Shown in pieces: positions 63,842 to 64,000 of a stretch of 64,000 nt of DNA (position 1 is its first letter; each line of letters opens with the position of its first letter). The position numbers were made by a program, and so were the translations under genes. Below the pieces are notes generated by a model. That model was not told the origin of the DNA. It did not search any database and saw only the letters and a list, made by a program, of their open reading frames with translations. Source of the DNA: Tupaia tana (Eukaryota > Chordata > Mammalia > Scandentia > Tupaiidae); the NCBI GenBank assembly GCA_026018925.1, contig JAKSZU010000029.1, forward strand, positions 9,833,378-9,897,377, read 5' to 3'.

Positions 63842-64000
63842 TAAGTGCCTATTTTACATTAGTTAAAATAGGAAAATTAGACTATATGACACTTTTAGTT
63901 TAAACAAATTTTAAAAATGTAAATAAAATGTAATGCAGTACTCTTGTATGAGAAACAAATCCTTACATTTTGTTAATGAATTAAAAAATTTTTCTGTTTG

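Overview
This window is nuclear DNA from a mammal, very probably a placental. It contains L1 retrotransposons, about 75 copies of one tRNA-derived SINE family, a class II endogenous retroviral solo LTR, and a vomeronasal type-2 receptor (V2R) gene with the standard six-exon structure. I do not recognise the SINE as belonging to any species I know, so I name no organism. There is no sign of an intact host protein-coding gene. Most long open frames lie in transposons or in a stop-free tandem array.

Layout. 1-1880: the end of an L1-type ORF1 (open to its stop at 864), followed directly by two 3'-UTR/poly(A) units with no ORF2, which resembles a 'half-L1' (HAL1). 2066-20240: the left arm of a large, eroded inverted duplication. 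It holds an ERV1-like LTR, a promoter/first-exon module firing leftwards (3653-3840), a broken TOMM20 processed pseudogene, old L1 pieces, a 14.5-15.4 kb L1 tail and a long/short tandem array (15.44-16.87 kb). 20413-24565: a 5'-truncated, broken L1 with most of ORF2. 25080-49407 (minus strand): one V2R gene with all six exons, correct splice sites and correct phases, disabled by three nonsense codons and one frameshift. 52868-61643: the right arm of the inverted duplication. It carries a solo LTR, the second TOMM20 copy and the mirror-image promoter module firing rightwards (59940-60117). 61643-64000: no gene seen.

The most unusual object lies in V2R intron 4, at 30463-34100 on the minus strand. 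A single 16-bp target-site duplication encloses, in sense order, L1 5'-UTR monomers, the 5' half of L1 ORF1 (coiled coil only), about 1.5 kb of a GC-rich 25-bp tandem array, a fragment of a class II ERV LTR, and the L1 3' end with poly(A). This repeats the logic of the hominoid SVA/LAVA elements (5' module, VNTR, LTR-derived module, poly(A), mobilised by L1) with different parts. It looks like an independently evolved VNTR-composite retrotransposon. The donor LTR family is represented by the solo LTR at 55244-56531, and the L1 3' end by the L1 at 20.4-24.6 kb.

How the pieces fit. The inverted arms, shared TOMM20 pseudogene and shared old SINEs predate the young SINEs and the LTR, each of which is present in one arm and missing from the matching site in the other. 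V2R genes live in fast-turning-over clusters, and this locus shows that turnover: duplication, inversion, heavy L1/SINE loading and recent loss of the receptor. All coordinates of repeats are by eye and approximate to a few bases unless a target-site duplication or splice site fixes them.
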